Origin: Chrysoperla carnea | Taxonomy: Eukaryota > Arthropoda > Insecta > Neuroptera > Chrysopidae | Assembly: GCF_905475395.1 (NCBI RefSeq) | Contig: NC_058339.1 | Location: 56,367,172-56,431,171 of the forward strand | Direction of reading: 5' to 3' | DNA length: 64,000 bases | In this document: positions 38,225 through 50,391 of the stretch, piece after piece | Numbering within the stretch: the stretch's first letter is position 1 | Layout: each line of letters begins with the position of its first letter | Made by a program: the position numbers and the translations under genes | Notes under the pieces: generated by a model | What the model was told of the DNA's origin: nothing | The model's input: the letters and a program-made list of their open reading frames with translations, nothing else | Databases searched by the model: none

Positions 38225-38815
38225 TATTTTTATACCATGTATATATGAAATATACATAGTATATTAAGTTTAGTCTCAAGTTTGTAACGCTTAAAAATAA
38301 TGATGCTAGGAAAAAAATTCACCTAATTAGTCCATTTCCGGTTGTCCGTCCGTCCGTCCGTCTGTGGACACGATAACTCAAAAACGAAAAAAGATATCGA
38401 GCTGAAATTTTTACTGCGTATACGGGACGTAAAAAGTGAGGTCGAATTCGCGTACAGCGTACTCAGGACGTAAAAAGTGAGGTCAAGTTCGTAAATGAGC
38501 ATTATAGGTCAATTGGGTCTTGGGTCCGTAGGACCCATCTTGTGAACCGTTAGAGATAGAACAAAAGTTTAAATGTAAAAAATGTTCCTTATAAAAAAAT
38601 AAAAAACTTTTGTTTGAAACATTTTTTTGTAAACATCACTGTTTACCCACGAGGGCGTTAATTAGGTGCAAATTTTATAATATGTACTATACTTGATTAT
38701 CAGTTATGTATGTGTCACATGTTTGTATGTGTAATGTAATAAAGAAATCAACACTGACTATGCATGGTATTTCAACAATTAACTCAGTCAATTGTTTGTT
38801 TTCACTTGTTTTTAA
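38225..38815 (-). repeat. R1 interspersed repeat, copy d (the fullest copy)
   Basis: In plus orientation it reads from CATGTATATATGAAATATAC through TCAAGTTTGTAACGCTTAAA, a (GTCC)n microsatellite near 38,345-38,365, AAAAACGAAAAAAGATATCG, a duplicated GGACGTAAAAAGTGAGGTC block, GGTCAATTGGGTCTTGGGTC and CATCACTGTTTACCC, to ATGCATGGTATTTCAACAAT. It is non-coding; the small open frames on both strands are translations of the repeat. The class is not determined. Confidence 0.75.
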
Positions 38816-39020
38816 TCTCAGTTCATGTACGAAATATTTACTTACCAGTTCTGTCTTGTTTGTGACTATTTTTAAATTCATGTTTAAAAAAAAAACTTAT
38901 GACTGCCACATAATTCCTGTATTACAAAAAGCTATGAAAGTTTAACATGTGTACTTTGTTATTGAGTTACGCTATTTGATCTCATAATTACCAAATAACA
39001 ATATGTCATCAGATAAGCAC

Positions 39021-39490
39021 TCTATTCTATGAATGGCCTAAGCATCAGCCAGTCAGTTCATTAAATGTTGTAAAATACGCTGTGGATAAATATCATTCAG
39101 GACTTGTTGAACGGCGCCGTTTAAAAGACAATTCTGTTAACTAGTACTGTAAAAGTAACGAGAAATTGAGTACCCGTATGTATTCGTTACTAAAATAATC
39201 AGTACCCGTTACAATTGTATCGTTACGTTACTAGTTACTTTTGATACATATTACCTAAAATTTCAATTGGTAAGATTTCAGTTATAGCTCAACTGTATAA
39301 GTCAAAGTGTATATATTCTAAATAAAAAAATTGAGTAACGAAAAATGCGAGTAACGAGATAAATTTTTGAGTACGTTTCAGAATCCGGTACTAGATGGTG
39401 TACCCGTTACTCAGTACTCGGTACATACGGTTTGTTACTCAACTGTTAACGGCTGAAGTACTAAGCTAATTGACTGCGACATATATACGC
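39021..39490 (+). repeat. R2 repeat copy, interrupted by a GTAAC-rich insertion
   Basis: The left part (39,021-39,130) and the right part (about 39,440-39,490) match the uninterrupted sequence at 43,078-43,242: CTATGAATGGCCTAAG, CAGTCAGTTCATTAAATGTT, then TAATTGACTGCGACATATA. Between them lies about 310 bp absent from the second copy, packed with GAGTAACG/GTTACTC words and with similar inverted ends near TGTTAACTAGTACTG and ACTCAACTGTTAACG. This looks like a nested non-autonomous DNA element; its superfamily is uncertain. Confidence 0.55.
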
Positions 39491-41421
39491 TTATATTGAC
39501 TTGGTGTAGAAAAATTTGTAAAGCAATTACGCGAATAAAAATGTGTACTTTCGTCACAAATTACCGAAACAAATTTATTTGTTTCTTTTTCAGCAATTTT
39601 GTCTATATACAGAGATTATGTGACATTCATTCGATCATAGATAATTTAAAAGGTGAAGAATACTTTATTCAATCAATATTTATGATTGTATACAATTAAA
39701 AAGAAATTAAATTTGTACAATTGAAATCATTTCAATTAGAAATCATAACATAAAACTCCACATTGAATAATTATTGAACGAGTCCTGCTCGAATCTAAAA
39801 TCGAGTTCAAAATAAGATTTTAACTACATTCATTTTATTATTTGACTAAATCACATTTATACTAAGTGAACTATTTTTTTTTATTATTAAATTACCGAAA
39901 TATAATTATTAATTAATTATATATCTATCACTTTTTTCTATATAATTTTAAAAAAATTTTTATTTGGTAGTTAGGTAAAATAATATTTGCAACATAAAAT
40001 TAATTTGTATTATCTGCTGTTTATTTATTAATCATTGATTAATTCTTTTTGAACTTCGGAAGAGGCACACATACATAAAGCTTTATTAATACAGGTACAA
40101 ATGTTTAATTTGACAATTTGAAATCCGGTATAAAGTAATGTTTGATATACCCATTCAAGTAAAATATTACTCTCATTACAAAACTAAGTCTTCTTATTGA
40201 CGACTAAGATTTTTCAAAACCTTAGATATGTTATTTTTGCCAGTGTTGAAAGGTTTATTTTATTTCTAAATAGAACCCTCTTCAACAAAAATAGTATAGT
40301 TTTCCCTCAAAGAAAAATGTGTACGAACGGAAGAGAGAAAAATTTAGAAAGATAATACCAAAGGCCAATAAAGCCGCCGCCAACTCGCTCTGTTATACGT
40401 ACTATAACCATAATAGTATATACAAAACATGTGTTGTCGTCTGCGCGCTTGATTGTAGTTGTAATTATTATTGGCTGCGAGATAGAGAGAGAAGGACGTC
40501 TACAATTTCTGTTTCTTTCTATCTGGTCAAGAATTGCTTTTCGTATGACTCCACAGCTCTATGGTATTATCTCTTACTTTTTTTTAAGAACAGCTCTTAA
40601 CTAGAGAGAGTTTAGCGATTAAACGTACATTTCCATAAATTTTAATAACCGGGCGACATTTTTAACGAATGTTTTGAAGCTATCAATTTTATAAGCTTTT
40701 ACAAAGCATACCATTTTGTATTCAGATTAAAACCAAATTATCCTTCCTTCTCAAATTACTTGATGCATGTGAATACCATCGAAGATATAACATTTGGAAT
40801 AAAGTGCCGGTGGTAATTGTCGGTGGTAAATGGTTAAGCATTTTTTACATCGACCCTACAAAGGAGATTTAAAACCCTGCAAAATATTTTTTGAACTTGG
40901 CATGTTAGCTTTATGCGCTAAATTTTTGATAGTTTACGAAATTTTTATGATTTATAGTTAAGATTATTAATTATTGTCTACCACGATGGTGTTTCGAGAA
41001 CGACATTTTCATGAACAGGTACATTTACAAACAAAATATCTCATTCGAATTGAAATGAATAAAGGAACATTTCTTTTTTTGAATTTTTAAATTCCGTTGT
41101 AAAAAAAGAATTATTATTTTTTTGAATAAATAGACGTTGTCTAATACCTAACTTTTGTAACTATTTACAATTTGAATATAAGTACAATCATTTTTTTCTA
41201 TCATTAATTAAGATTGAAGTGGAGATTGAATAAATAAACATAAAATTCGCTAAGTATTTATAAAATTTACATTCCTAGTTTGGCACAGTAGATGCGAATT
41301 GGACGTTAAGTACGTTTTGAAATATAAAATTGTATAAATCAAAATTAAAAAATATAAATCATAAGTTCGTAGTAATGAAATCGACAGTTAAGCTTCTTGC
41401 AGTCATATATTATGATTTTCT
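39491..41421. other. Intergenic, no gene supported
   Basis: A GC-richer patch at about 40,320-40,620 contains GCCGCCGCCAACTCGCTCTG and GAGATAGAGAGAGAAGG. It is open for 93 codons on the plus strand but has no splice sites or recognisable residues, and its translation is cysteine/tyrosine-rich without a pattern. It could be a promoter-like or repeat-derived segment. The rest is AT-rich filler. Confidence 0.4.
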
Positions 41422-41425
41422 TTAA

Positions 41426-41868
41426 GGTATTTCCAAACTATTACTAGGATGTCAAGAACTTCGCAAAATTATTAGTTAAATAAACCCTCCGAAATCAGCT
41501 GATTTTTTTTGAGAATTTATCCCCATGCCGTTTTTGAGAAAATTTTTTACGAAAGTTGGAGAAATTTAACATGCTTCTTCATAAACGGTTGTTCTGAAAT
41601 TCGACGCATACTTTTGTCAATTCCTTAGAAATATTTTCCGTTAAAACTTTGGGAGAACGTCCATCGGTTTGTTAAGTTTTTTTTATAAAAATACATTCTT
41701 AAATAATGTTATGTGTAATTTTTGGAGAAAATTTATAAAACTTTAATTTTTAAAATTATGTAATCATGCAACTTTTGATTATGCTACACGTTCAGTTGCA
41801 TTTTTCTTTTTAAAAAAATTACTATTGCTCTGTTACTACCCGATCAGCTGATATAATTTGGAAATACC
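41426..41868. mobile_element. TTAA-flanked non-autonomous element, 443 bp (piggyBac-like)
   Basis: The termini GGTATTTCCAAA (41426) and TTTGGAAATACC (41868) are inverted repeats, each flanked by TTAA (41422-41425 and 41869-41872). TTAA duplication is the hallmark of piggyBac-type insertion. No transposase is present. A second element with the same outer bases lies at 59,166. Confidence 0.65.
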
Positions 41869-42673
41869 TTAATATTTTATCTACGTATAGCAAATTTTGA
41901 AAGATGCTTGTCTAAAAGTGGCAGCACCTACGGTTTCTAACAAATTAAAAATGATTGTCTTTCATTTTATTAATCTTGTTATCAATTAGACTTAAAATTA
42001 GCCAAACTAGAGTAATGTAATTTTAAATTATACAAAATAGAAATTAATAACAATTCACCATTTTTATATTCAAAAGTACATAAAAAGTGTTTTTTTTTTT
42101 TTTTTAAGAAACTGCATACGAAATATTTCGAGATTATTTGAAATTCAAAAATTTCAATTTTATTGCATTTTATTTTGAATTTATGAAAAGTTTTTTAAAA
42201 TGAGTTTTGACATTATGATAAAGTGAAAAAATACATTTTTTTTAAATATTTGTTTTATAATAAAATTTAGCTCAAAAAAATATTTTATTTTGAAATTCTT
42301 AATTGATTTAAGTGCAATTCATTTTTTACACAATTAAACTTCGATTGTATAACATTTTTTTGCTAACAAGTTAATTATATATTTTATTAATACTGGTTTA
42401 TGTACAAAGTATAAATAGGTTTAAAATTTTCTGACTAGAAATATTACATTGAAAATATTTCCATTAGACATATTTCTGATAAGATATGTTAATTTACGTT
42501 TAAATTTGGAAAACCAGCAAATTAATTTATAATATTTGAATATTTTTAATGATCATAGAACTCTTTGGACGAAGATATTATAAATTATGACCCTTATTAT
42601 CCTTAAATAGTTTTGATATTTATGTACAATAAATGAAAATAATTTTCACCGATGTGGCAAATATCGTAGATAT

Positions 42674-42713
42674 TATCGATGGCTGAATCTGCCAATAGAT
42701 TCAGCCATCGATA
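42674..42713. repeat. Perfect hairpin, 17-bp stem and 6-nt loop
   Basis: TATCGATGGCTGAATCT and its exact inverse AGATTCAGCCATCGATA are separated by GCCAAT. There is no flanking T-run or gene to suggest a terminator. It could be the tip of a foldback element or an extruding cruciform. Confidence 0.7.
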
Positions 42714-42779
42714 CTATTTTTATAATTTTTATATAGAGCAAAATGTTACATAAGGGTATCTAATATCCCCCCCCCCCCA

Positions 42780-43045
42780 AGGTTTTATTTGCGGTCATTT
42801 TGTTACCCCAAACGGCGTCGTTCAACTTACAGCCTGACGATATTCAGACATTCAATCAAATAGAGGTAATGACTTGGTCTAGTCTAGTCATTTAGTTTCA
42901 CTATCTACCACCTGGCGCTGAAACCCACACACTGTCAATATGGTGTCGGCATTCAACAATATTGTTGGTGTATGTCATAGTTTTATTGTGTTGACACAAA
43001 AAAAGTACAATGGAAGAGTCTAGTGCCAAAAAGTAGGTAACAATA
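42780..43045 (+). promoter_or_regulatory. Promoter-like segment with a possible short first exon
   Basis: The stretch is GC-richer than its surroundings and contains CTACCACCTGGCGCTGAAAC (CTCF-like), TGTCAATATGGTGTCGG and the palindrome CAACAATATTGTTG. It is followed by ATGGAAGAGTCTAGTGCC at 43,011 and then a donor-like GTAGGT or GTAACA. This is the layout of a start exon of a plus-strand gene whose next exon I cannot find in the window. R2 repeat sequence begins at 43,078. Speculative. Confidence 0.25.
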
Positions 43046-43077
43046 CGTTATATTTTAAATTTCGAAAATAAACAATT

Positions 43078-43242
43078 TCTATTGTATGAATGGCCTAATA
43101 ATCTGTCAGTCAGTTCATTAAATGTTGTATTAAACGCTACGTTGAATATAATTCAGGCTGGTAGTTGATTGGTACCGTTTAGTGAAAAGCTTGGCTTGCA
43201 ACTGAGTGGCTAATTAATATAATTGGCTGCGACATATACATC
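43078..43242 (+). repeat. R2 repeat, uninterrupted copy
   Basis: It shares GAATGGCCTAA, CAGTCAGTTCATTAAATGTT and GGCTGCGACATATA with the 39.0-39.5 kb copy and thereby defines the insertion there. No coding capacity. Confidence 0.55.
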
Positions 43243-44080
43243 AGTGAAAATTAAAAAAATTCAATTAATTGATAAATTTGTAACAATTTGCGATAAAAAT
43301 TATCCATTTTGTGAACAATTTTTGACATTAATAGTAGTATTTAATCAATTTTCTCTATTTAGAATGAATATTTTTAAAACTATCATTTTCTAAGAACCAA
43401 AAAATCATATCACGATGATAAAATTATCCGTTTACGTGAATGATATTAACTTTTGGCACTTTTATTTTCTCATTTAAGATACATAAAATTTCTATATTAG
43501 GTTTATAGATTAAAATGATCTTGAGGCCCATGAGCATTAAAATAAACAACATACCTTCATTTTATGATATTTTCTTAATAAAAACTTTTTATAAAAATGA
43601 TAAATTTTTGGGATTGTTCAATATTTTTGAGATAAAATTATTTTAGATAAAAAAAAGACTTTAATATTCTCAAAGAGGGCTCTCTTGAGAAACATTCGAT
43701 TTAAATCGGCAAGATTCATTCTTAAAGAGCGATATATAAAAGATTTAATTTAGGAACCTAAAAAACAATTTATTTTCTAGAGATTTTATCTATATCTTCC
43801 AAAAATTATAACGATGCAAAATTCCGAAAGTATACTTGACAATATTTAATATCCCAAAAATTGATTGAACACCTTAATGGAAAATTATACATTGAACTAT
43901 TTTTTAAAAATTGTGCATAATAATTGCAACAATTTTTAATTGAAAGTTTTCTTGTCTTTTCCATATCGAATAACTAAGGAGGCAAAGTGTATAAAATTAT
44001 ATATAAATTTGATAATAATTATTAAATAGAGATAATAAAGTTAAGAATACTATTTATAAAATTTAAGTCTTGCATTGATA
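43243..44080. other. Downstream of Ttd14, no gene seen
   Basis: This is AT-rich sequence after the Ttd14 stop (minus strand). It probably contains the Ttd14 3' UTR near 44 kb. No canonical minus-strand AATAAA was confidently placed. Confidence 0.45.
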
Positions 44081-47000
44081 TTAAGCTTTTCCGTTCACGA
44101 TTTTACTTGATCCATTCATGAGCGAAACTCCATTTTCTTTAGATTTTTTTATCGATTTTTGTTGATGGTGATTGCCATTTACGACTGAGGATGTTCCATT
44201 TGTTCCATTTGCTTTCTTTGTAGCTGCTTCATCATCTGCAGTTTTAATTTGTTCGAGTGTAGGATCTGAAAAACGAAAATAAACATTAGTATCTTATTGA
44301 GTCTTTAAAAAGGCATATAACACATTTTCATTGTGTTTATAGTCTCATCAACGAATATATAAAATAGGTAATCTACGGAAGATCTCAAAGTACAGCTCCG
44401 ATTTGTATTATTCTTTTTTTTTTAATTTTTATTTTTTTTTTTTTTTTATTATTTAAAATCAGAAATGCTAAATCAGACTGATATAGCAAAGTCCAACCTT
44501 AAGTACTAATGATAGAAGTTTGAAATTTCGAGACAATATTTATTGTATAGTGCAGGTGAAATAGGAGAAAACTTGCATGGAAATATATATACAAACACTC
44601 ATTTTTGATTTCACTACTTAACCGATTTAAAAAATTCTTTCACCTATATAATGCTAAATTATCAGCAACAAACATGGCTGTCTTTTATTTTCAAAAAAAC
44701 TGGGGATCCAAAACTTAAAAAACGAATAATCAAAATTGGAGCTGTTCATGAGGACTTCCGAGAAAAACATTCATTGATGCAACTATGATTGTATCATGGA
44801 TATAATTATTCATAAAGTACTTACCATGTTGAAGAGTTCTGCAAAATTTTTTACTGGTATTCCATTCTTCTCTTAATGATAAATTAAACATTGAGTAGTC
44901 TGGGTTGCCAGTTACATTCTTTACTATCTTTAAAAATTTTGGTAGGCATTGATCTAGATGTGCTTCGTCTTGCGAGGTGTACGTCTCTAGAAGAATCATC
45001 CCCTTGCATCTACGGAACAAAAATTGTTTACTTAAATTTTACACATCATAATTTTGTATTTTTATCAGACAAAATTGAATTGAAATTGAATAGACAAGAA
45101 ACAACGCAAGATAAATAAAAGTTTTCAAAAATATGTAAAAATACCTTGGATGTGCTGGTTTCTTGTAAATATCCAATTGATAATACTGATTGTTGATAAT
45201 AAAACAACGCCTCTTCTTGTATATCGGGAAGTGGTCTTCGTCTTTTTGTGACAGCATGTTGACATAATCCCGATGTGTTAATTGTGTTCGGACTTCGACA
45301 ACTTGCCCACATATCCGGGGTTTTCTGATTGTATGAATGTAGCTCCAATGACCTGTAGATGGGCATCATGTTTTTGTCTGAATTGTTCCCAACTGTTACC
45401 CCATTACCATACAGTTAAAATACAACCATATTTAAAAATTCTTACATTGATTTGTTGATATAGTTAATAAATTGGTTGATTTTAGTAACGTATTATTTAG
45501 GGTCAAACAGTTGGAAAATTAGTTTAAATAAACGAATAATGGATTATCAAATTAGTAGTAACTGATAAAAACATGATTTAAGGCAAGGTACTATCTTTAA
45601 AAAATGCTTTTATAAAAATAATTTCGATTGCTACATTCTAAAGATGGTAGAGATAAAAAACGCTGATATCCTGTTTACATGAGTTACTAATTCAAGAAAT
45701 ATTTAAATAGAAAAAGAACTAGATAATTATTGGTTCGATTCTTTAACTCAAATATAGTGAAAATGAAACAAGATGATATTTAAGAAATGATTATAGACGA
45801 ATTTAATGTAATTATGTGTTACACTTAATATGGATCAAAAGTGCTTGTATTTGCAAGAAGTTGTTCTCAGAAAAATCTGCAGAAATTTTAATCGCTTTAA
45901 AAGGATAAATAATAAACAAAAAAATATTCCGTGAAAACATGCAAAAGGAATACTAATGCTAAATTCGTGACGCATACTCTTGCAGATAACCTAAGAAAAC
46001 TTGAAGAAAACTAAACATGTATGAGAAGAAGGAAAAATGAATATTGAAATCTATGAAATGCGAAAAATGAAGATTCTTTAAGTTAGAGCATCGACTCACA
46101 AGTATTTGGATCGAATATTATTGTTTCATGTCTTGTAAAATAATGGTTAATTTTTGAATTAAATTAATTTCTAGCTATTAAATAATAAATCAAGTTAGCT
46201 TGGATTTATTTCCAAGTAATTATTTTATTGAGTATATTTAAGTTTTATAAATTAGCCTTTAACGATAGTTCCTACTAATTTGTTAAGACCACAATAGACA
46301 AATATTTTTAAATAATAAATAATACAAATGCATACCATTTTGGCCTCGTTTACGTAATCGTGCTTGCATTTTTGGTGATTTTGTTTGTAAATAATTATGT
46401 ACCACATCAAAATCTTGGAATCCTGTTGGAAATTTATCATCAGGTGGTAACGGACCTTCAACTAGGAACTTAAGTTTGCGAGAATTGATCTTCAGACGAT
46501 CACCCGTATCAATACCCAATTTTTGGCATACACACTCAATCATTCTTTTGATTTTTGTTTCAAAATCAGTTGAATTATCAATAACATCAAAATATGGATG
46601 ACCAATCCATGCTGAAGCTGCATTATAATCACGTTCTCTAGCTAATACAACACCTTCTGAACGACAAGCATGATCTTCACATGAATAAAAATCTTCTGCT
46701 CCATTTGCAGCAGATACCATATGAACAATATGATTGTAACGATTGTCGCGTAGTTCTACACTATTCCATCCATTATTTTGCATCATTTTCTCCCATTTTT
46801 CTTTGGAAATGACTAAAAAAAATAGATAAATTTTTTATTTTAAAGAAATGTGTATGTCTAAAAGGATATTAAATTTAAGGATTCAAAATTACCTATGTCA
46901 AAAAGTAAGAAACAGTAACAAATTTTTTTGCAATGCAAACTAAAACTTTATTAATGGAAATGTGAACGAAAATGTTTTTTCAGCTTTTTTTTTGGTCAAA

Positions 47001-47263
47001 TATGTATATTGTTTTGTTCTCCTAAATTATCCATGCAGTAATATAAAGTAAGCTTATATATAAATGTATCCCATCGTAAAAATGACATATTTTTATTCTG
47101 AGGGCCAAATGCGAGTACTGATTTTAATACTTACATGCAGAAGCATCCATTGCACCACGATCGCAAATTATAAGACAATTTTTTGTTGATGATCGGCCCA
47201 ATTCAAAGAATGTATTTTCAATTTGCATCATAGTTCGTAATAGATTTTCTTGAAATTTTAGAG
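44081..47263 (-). CDS. Ttd14: TRPL translocation defect protein 14 homologue (Ttd14), 3' part, 394 aa visible
   Basis: In Drosophila, TTD14 is a GTP- and phosphoinositide-binding protein needed for trafficking of the TRPL channel and rhodopsin. Five minus-strand exons join in frame: 47263-47135, 46812-46336, 45352-45145, 45009-44825 and 44265-44081. The visible part begins in the nucleotide-kinase-like domain ([79 protein letters not shown]). It continues into the CYTH/triphosphatase-like region ([78 protein letters not shown]). The last exon gives a low-complexity N/K/S-rich tail ([16 protein letters not shown]). The N-terminal P-loop exon is missing: the first visible exon starts in phase 1, and no GGPCGGKTT-like sequence was found up to 64 kb, so a long 5' intron is implied. 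Confidence 0.9.
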
Positions 47264-50172
47264 CTGAAACCAAAAACACAAATATTAAATCTCAAATTTT
47301 TAGGCTAATAAAATGGGATTGATTTAAAATTACATTACTCCAGTAAATGGAAAATAGTTTAACTTTTGAGAAAAGTCATTACATATAAAATTTCAAAAAA
47401 CGCACTGCAATTTGGTTATTGGAAGTGGTAAACTAACTCAAACAAGCCGTTCTACCAGTGTGTTGTTTATAATATTAAAATTAGTTCCATCTAAAAATGC
47501 TTTTTTTTATTACAGAGGGCAAATTACTTGAGTCTGATGGAAGCAATAAAAACCAGTAAAAAATATTTATCAATAAACACAAGACAATACTGATAATCTT
47601 AATAACATTTGATATAGATAGATAGATTAACTTCAGTGGTCAATAAATGATTTATATCTGTGGTTTTTGTATTATTTTGTAATTTTAATGTAAGTATTAC
47701 ACATAAAACCTATATGGAGCTGACGGTCTAAAGGAATAATTCGAATTTTATATATCTACTTAAGTTAAGATTACATGAGCGTCTAGTTTATCGCGTTGTT
47801 CTAAACGCATGTTTGTTTAAAATACGCTGTTAAATAGAGCTCTAACATACGTTAAAATTCATGTACTTGCAATTTATTTAACAAAATGTATTGCAAAAAC
47901 GTATATACGTTAAAAAAACGTTTGCTGTACCCTTATTAAGATGTTGTCGGGCAAATAGATCAATAGATGCAGTTGTAAACGATCGAATCGCTATGCTATT
48001 ATTTTTTTTATTTTTTGAACAGTATTAACAGAAGAAAATATAAAGCAGTGTAAACTAATTGAAATTCGCGAATCCTGTTTGATTCTTAATACAAAAACTT
48101 CAATTGTAACTCCATGTATCAAAGGATTTTATATATCTTAATCATTAAATGATATCTGTTCAGCCAGTGAATATAATAATAGTATGCAATTTTTTATTCT
48201 TTAACAGTTAATTAGGTAATTAAAGGGTTTTTTCCAAAATATAAACTAACAAATAAATGAATAAAAATTTTTAATATTAATTGTTTAATAATTAAAAATA
48301 TGATATCAAATATTATTTTAAGAAACTAAACACTTTATTTAATAATTACATATTTCCAATTACTTAAGCAATTCTTAAAACCTTTATTTTATTATTATTA
48401 GAATACCATGAATATCATTTAAAATGAATTTTCAAATCTGTTGCACAGCTACAATTTCATCGGCTGCCTAAAGAAATCTAAATTTTAAAACGTTTTGATG
48501 TATATATTTATACTTGTTTTAAGGAAACCTGTTTTAGAAAATCGTCGTAAAATATGATTTGAATCTAATAAGGAAGTTTCCAATTAGTTTAACTTCATAG
48601 TAGTAGCGAAAACTAAAAAAATACATTTTATTTTTTAAACGATTTTTTTTTTACGGCAATCGATTTTAATTCAATTAAAGCTAGACATTTCATCTATTTG
48701 GTGTATTTCTACATTTAGGAACATAAATCAATGTTTATATCAAAGAGTTTTCCATTCATATTCAATAAAAATTTCATAGAATATTCCCATAAGTGATCCC
48801 GAGATAGAAAGAAAGTTTTAGAATAGGATTACTGAGAATTTTCAAAATTATAGGATTTTTGTATAGAAAAGAATTCGAGATATTTTGTATTGTTTCAAAA
48901 AAAAGCTGCTAAATTTTTGAAAGATGCGGTGAAATATTACCGAATTAATTGAAATTTCCAAAAGCGAAAAATTTTCTTACTCTCATCCACAATGAAACTA
49001 ATCGGTAAAATACGGCTTGTCCCTAAATCACCGTACAGAAACTTTTAATTACTTACAAAATTCTAAGACGAAATGTTCTTAATCGTTTTTAGATTTGACA
49101 TACTATAAACGAATATGACTTTGTTGTTAATTATCGTTTTTGCTTTTAAGAATTTTCCGTCTAATATTAGGAAATTTTTTATAATAAAAGTAAACAAACC
49201 TAAACTAAAGGTTGTAGGAAATCAAGTTTACTAATTTATCTTCAGACAAGTTTTCATTAAGTTTCATATTTAAGTTCAAAGTTCTAAAAATTAAATTTAC
49301 TAGAAAAAAATATCAAATTTCGAAACAAATTCAAATATTGTGTTTTAGAACTTTGCACGCAAAATCTATACATACAAACTTTACGAAAAAATTAATTGTC
49401 GATAAAGTATTATACTATAATATGCAACAACTTTATTCATTACAAAACTTTAATTTTTGCTAAAAATTAATCGAGAAATTTTTTAAATTGAAAGCGATAT
49501 TTAACAAAGCCACAATCGCTAATGGTGCGTCAGATCGAACGACGCCAAAAAAGTTTTCGTATAAAATTCATAGTCGTCTCTGTGTGGTTCGGTGACATCC
49601 TGACCTTTGTATACTTTGATAATAAAATACAATACAATAATGTCTGTCATTGATTTAATATCTAAATTAGATTGACAATATCTGATGTACATCTGTGACC
49701 TTCATTAAAATTTTTAAATAGCCGTGACCTTGATATAAATTCATTTATTATTATTATTATTAAATCAATCAAGGTAAAGTTAAAAATGTTCTTGATAAGT
49801 ACAATTTTAATTACTATTGTTTGGTTAAAAATAGTTGTATTATTAAGTGAAAATCAAGTTAATAATTATATGGAGAATAATTACAAAGAATTTTAAAAAG
49901 AGGGAAGTGTAATTAACCGCAAATTTAATTAAAAATACACTGATTATTAAACAATCAAACTGTCTACATTCATGGGAGATATTTTAATACATTTTGGGTT
50001 TGGTTTTCAAAATAAAGTTTTGAACCAAAATTGTATTTTAATGAGAATTATGATTTTTCTAATTTGTTTTTTTCTTCTACAGTTTGCGCTCTCACTAGCA
50101 GTCTCTCATATTTCAGAAGGAGTACCTAAACTAGAAAAAGTTTTAATAATAAAAATATTTTGTTTAAAAATA
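47264..50172. other. Probable Ttd14 5' intron or intergenic, no exon seen
   Basis: The sequence is AT-rich throughout. I looked for the missing Ttd14 P-loop exon on the minus strand and did not find it. No RNA gene or clear element was identified. Confidence 0.45.
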
Positions 50173-50391
50173 CTAGCAACTTTTGTTTGAAAGTTTTTTT
50201 TTTTTGAAATCAAACGACACAAATTCGAGTAAGTCTCCGAGGGTTTTTACAACTTTGGGAGGGTCGTTTCCAGACTCTGGTTCATGTGAAGTTTTTTTAA
50301 TGATTTGATGAAGAGCCTCTAAATTGATGGGACACATTTTTGTATACACTCTGTATATTTTGAATATAAAAATCTTGTTAGTATCTGCCAT
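50173..50391 (-). pseudogene. Unrecognised open segment ending in a poly-A run
   Basis: On the minus strand a GC-richer open stretch reads CPINLEALHQIIKKTSHEPE then NDPPKVVKTLGDLLEFVSFD. It runs directly into a run of about 14 A (plus-strand T run at about 50,190-50,203) before the stop. The abrupt composition change and the terminal A run suggest a retroposed fragment rather than a host exon. No family was recognised. Confidence 0.3.

Noticed and set aside
40319-40600. 93-codon plus-strand frame in a GC-richer patch.
   Set aside because: No splice-bounded structure or recognisable pattern; the cysteine and tyrosine content looks composition-driven.
42768-42778. Poly-C run as a special structure (i-motif).
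   Set aside because: A single short homopolymer run in an intergenic region; too little to support a claim.
45046-45369. Minus-strand 107-codon frame overlapping a Ttd14 exon.
   Set aside because: It is a shadow: the in-frame exon 45352-45145 reads [16 protein letters not shown] and matches the family.
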